Below are positions 12,578-13,423 of a stretch of 13,423 bases of DNA, one piece after another. Positions within the stretch are counted from its first letter, which is position 1. Each line of letters begins with the position of its first letter. Made by a program: the position numbers and the translations under genes. The notes under the pieces were generated by a model. The model was not told the DNA's origin. It did not search any database and saw only the letters and a list, made by a program, of their open reading frames with translations. The stretch lies in contig CAJTYF010000042.1 in NCBI GenBank assembly GCA_910583945.1, forward strand, positions 1 to 13,423, read 5' to 3'. Source of the DNA: an uncultured Bacilli bacterium. GTDB taxonomy: Bacteria > Bacillota_I > Bacilli_A > RF39 > UBA660.

Positions 12578-13321
12578 ATGGAAAAAGAACTGTTGCTTTT
12601 AAAACAAAAATTTGAAAGAATCAAAAATCTCGGGTATGTTCAATCTTCTCGAAAAGGGTATTCTGGAATTGGAAAAACGTTTGAAGACTTAATTGGCAAA
12701 AAAGAAGATACACTAGAAACTCCCGATTATAACGGAATTGAAATCAAAACAAAAAGAGGCTATTCTAAAAGTTATATTCATCTTTTTCATGCCACACCAA
12801 AAGGTAAAACTGATTTTGAAATTAAAAGATTATGTCACACCTATGGTTATTCAGATAAAGTTAAAAAAGAATGTAAAGTATTAGCTTTTTCTATACAGGG
12901 AAATATGCCTACTTTTGTTGCCAATCGATTTTTATTCAAACTTAAAGTAGATTATGAAAATAAAAAAATTTATTTAGTCATTTGCGATAAAGATATGCAC
13001 TTTCTTGAACAAAGCGTTTATTGGGAATTTGATTTAATTAAAGAGAAGTTAGAAAGAAAATTGAAATATTTAGCTTTTATAAAAGCATGGACTAAAACGC
13101 AAGATCAAATAGATTATTACAACTATTACGCTATTCAATTTTATAAATTAAAAAGTTTTGATATTTTCATGCATTTAGTGGAGCAAGGTATTATTAGAAT
13201 AACATTTAAAATAGGCGTTTTTCGGGAAGGGCCTAGAACAGGCGAAATCCACGATCGAGGCACTAGTTTTGAAATTCAAGAATATGATTTTACACAACTC
13301 TTTACTAAAATCAATATTTAA
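12578..13321 (+). CDS. MvaI/BcnI-family type II restriction endonuclease
   Basis: A 247-residue protein, nearly the same length as MvaI. The nuclease core has GIGKTFEDLIG (30-40, Glu36), then PDYNGIEIKTKR (49-60) giving Asp50, Glu55 and Lys57. This is a D-x4-E-x-K form of the PD-(D/E)xK site with the spacing I recall for MvaI. The C-terminal HDRGTSFEI (225-233) with His225 matches the conserved His-containing segment of this family. MvaI cuts CCWGG and BcnI CCSGG, and both are monomers related to the mismatch-repair nickase MutH. The recognition site here cannot be read from the sequence. It is the only full plus-strand gene in the window, preceded by AAAGGAGA nine bases before the ATG and possibly a -10 TATACT at 12545. 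No methyltransferase is in view, so the gene may be orphaned or its partner may lie beyond 13423. Confidence 0.85.
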   Translation: MEKELLLLKQKFERIKNLGYVQSSRKGYSGIGKTFEDLIGKKEDTLETPDYNGIEIKTKRGYSKSYIHLFHATPKGKTDFEIKRLCHTYGYSDKVKKECKVLAFSIQGNMPTFVANRFLFKLKVDYENKKIYLVICDKDMHFLEQSVYWEFDLIKEKLERKLKYLAFIKAWTKTQDQIDYYNYYAIQFYKLKSFDIFMHLVEQGIIRITFKIGVFREGPRTGEIHDRGTSFEIQEYDFTQLFTKINI

Positions 13322-13423
13322 TCTAACAACCGTTTTTTTGTTATGGTTTGAGCCAAAGGGGATTGCAAAATCGAGTAGAGAAAACTTTTCAATAAATATT
13401 GAACGCTTTTCCCTCTCACACCA
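13318..13423 (-). CDS. Possible C-terminal end of a gene entering from the right edge
   Basis: A minus-strand frame is open from the window edge for 34 codons to a TAA at 13320-13318. It reads GVRGKSVQYLLKSFLYS and ends in QTITKKRLLD. The stop overlaps the endonuclease stop by two bases in a convergent arrangement. I do not recognise the sequence. A second minus-strand frame is open here too, so the evidence is weak. If real, it is the nearest neighbour of the endonuclease and could be its methyltransferase, but nothing visible shows that. Confidence 0.3.
   Translation of the reverse strand, partial: GVRGKSVQYLLKSFLYSILQSPLAQTITKKRLLD

Noticed and set aside
1..13423. CRISPR arrays, insertion sequences, tRNA/rRNA genes, attachment sites
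   Set aside because: No regularly spaced repeats, transposase motifs, terminal inverted repeats or tRNA-like cloverleaf sequences were seen on either strand.

Overview
The window is AT-rich chromosomal DNA, roughly 30% G+C by eye, with strong AGGAGG-like ribosome binding sites. It has a T-box-controlled leuS, a Firmicutes-type recA, TTGACA/TATAAT promoters and short leaders. UGA is used as a stop (the ends of the 122-aa and 379-aa genes) and tryptophan is UGG, so this is not the Mycoplasma code. A low-GC Bacilli-type bacterium fits best, possibly one of the uncultured gut lineages near Erysipelotrichales, RF39 or the Mollicutes. The exact taxon cannot be read from the sequence.

Nearly everything is on the minus strand, so transcription runs right to left. 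From the right: a putative partial minus-strand gene enters at 13423. A plus-strand MvaI/BcnI-like restriction endonuclease (12578-13321) converges on it. A 305-bp divergent intergenic region follows. Next is a compact four-gene envelope operon (12272 to 8482): PAP2 phosphatase, phosphodiester glycosidase (NAGPA), an unknown membrane-anchored protein, and a GT2 glycosyltransferase fused to a GtrA domain. A complete leucine T-box leader with promoter and terminator (8235-8475) then controls an unknown 122-aa membrane protein that overlaps leuS by ATGA. Behind leuS lie an exported, membrane-tethered PIG-L-type deacetylase and a serine alpha/beta hydrolase. recA follows with its own promoter, a palindrome next to that promoter and an attenuator-like terminator. 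A PlsC-like acyltransferase and the N-terminal membrane sensor half of a probable histidine kinase, cut by the left edge, complete the window.

Functionally there are housekeeping modules (RecA recombination, LeuRS under tRNA-Leu feedback) and a set of envelope genes for lipid-linked sugar and surface glycan handling (PAP2, NAGPA, GT2/GtrA, PIG-L, acyltransferase). There is one accessory item, the endonuclease, whose expected methyltransferase is not in view. The most notable observations are the altered threonine-rich loop of the LeuRS editing domain, the unknown membrane protein locked to leuS under the T-box, the apparently solitary MvaI-like nuclease, and the 18-bp palindrome at the recA promoter. 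I did not find a clearly new multi-gene defence system.
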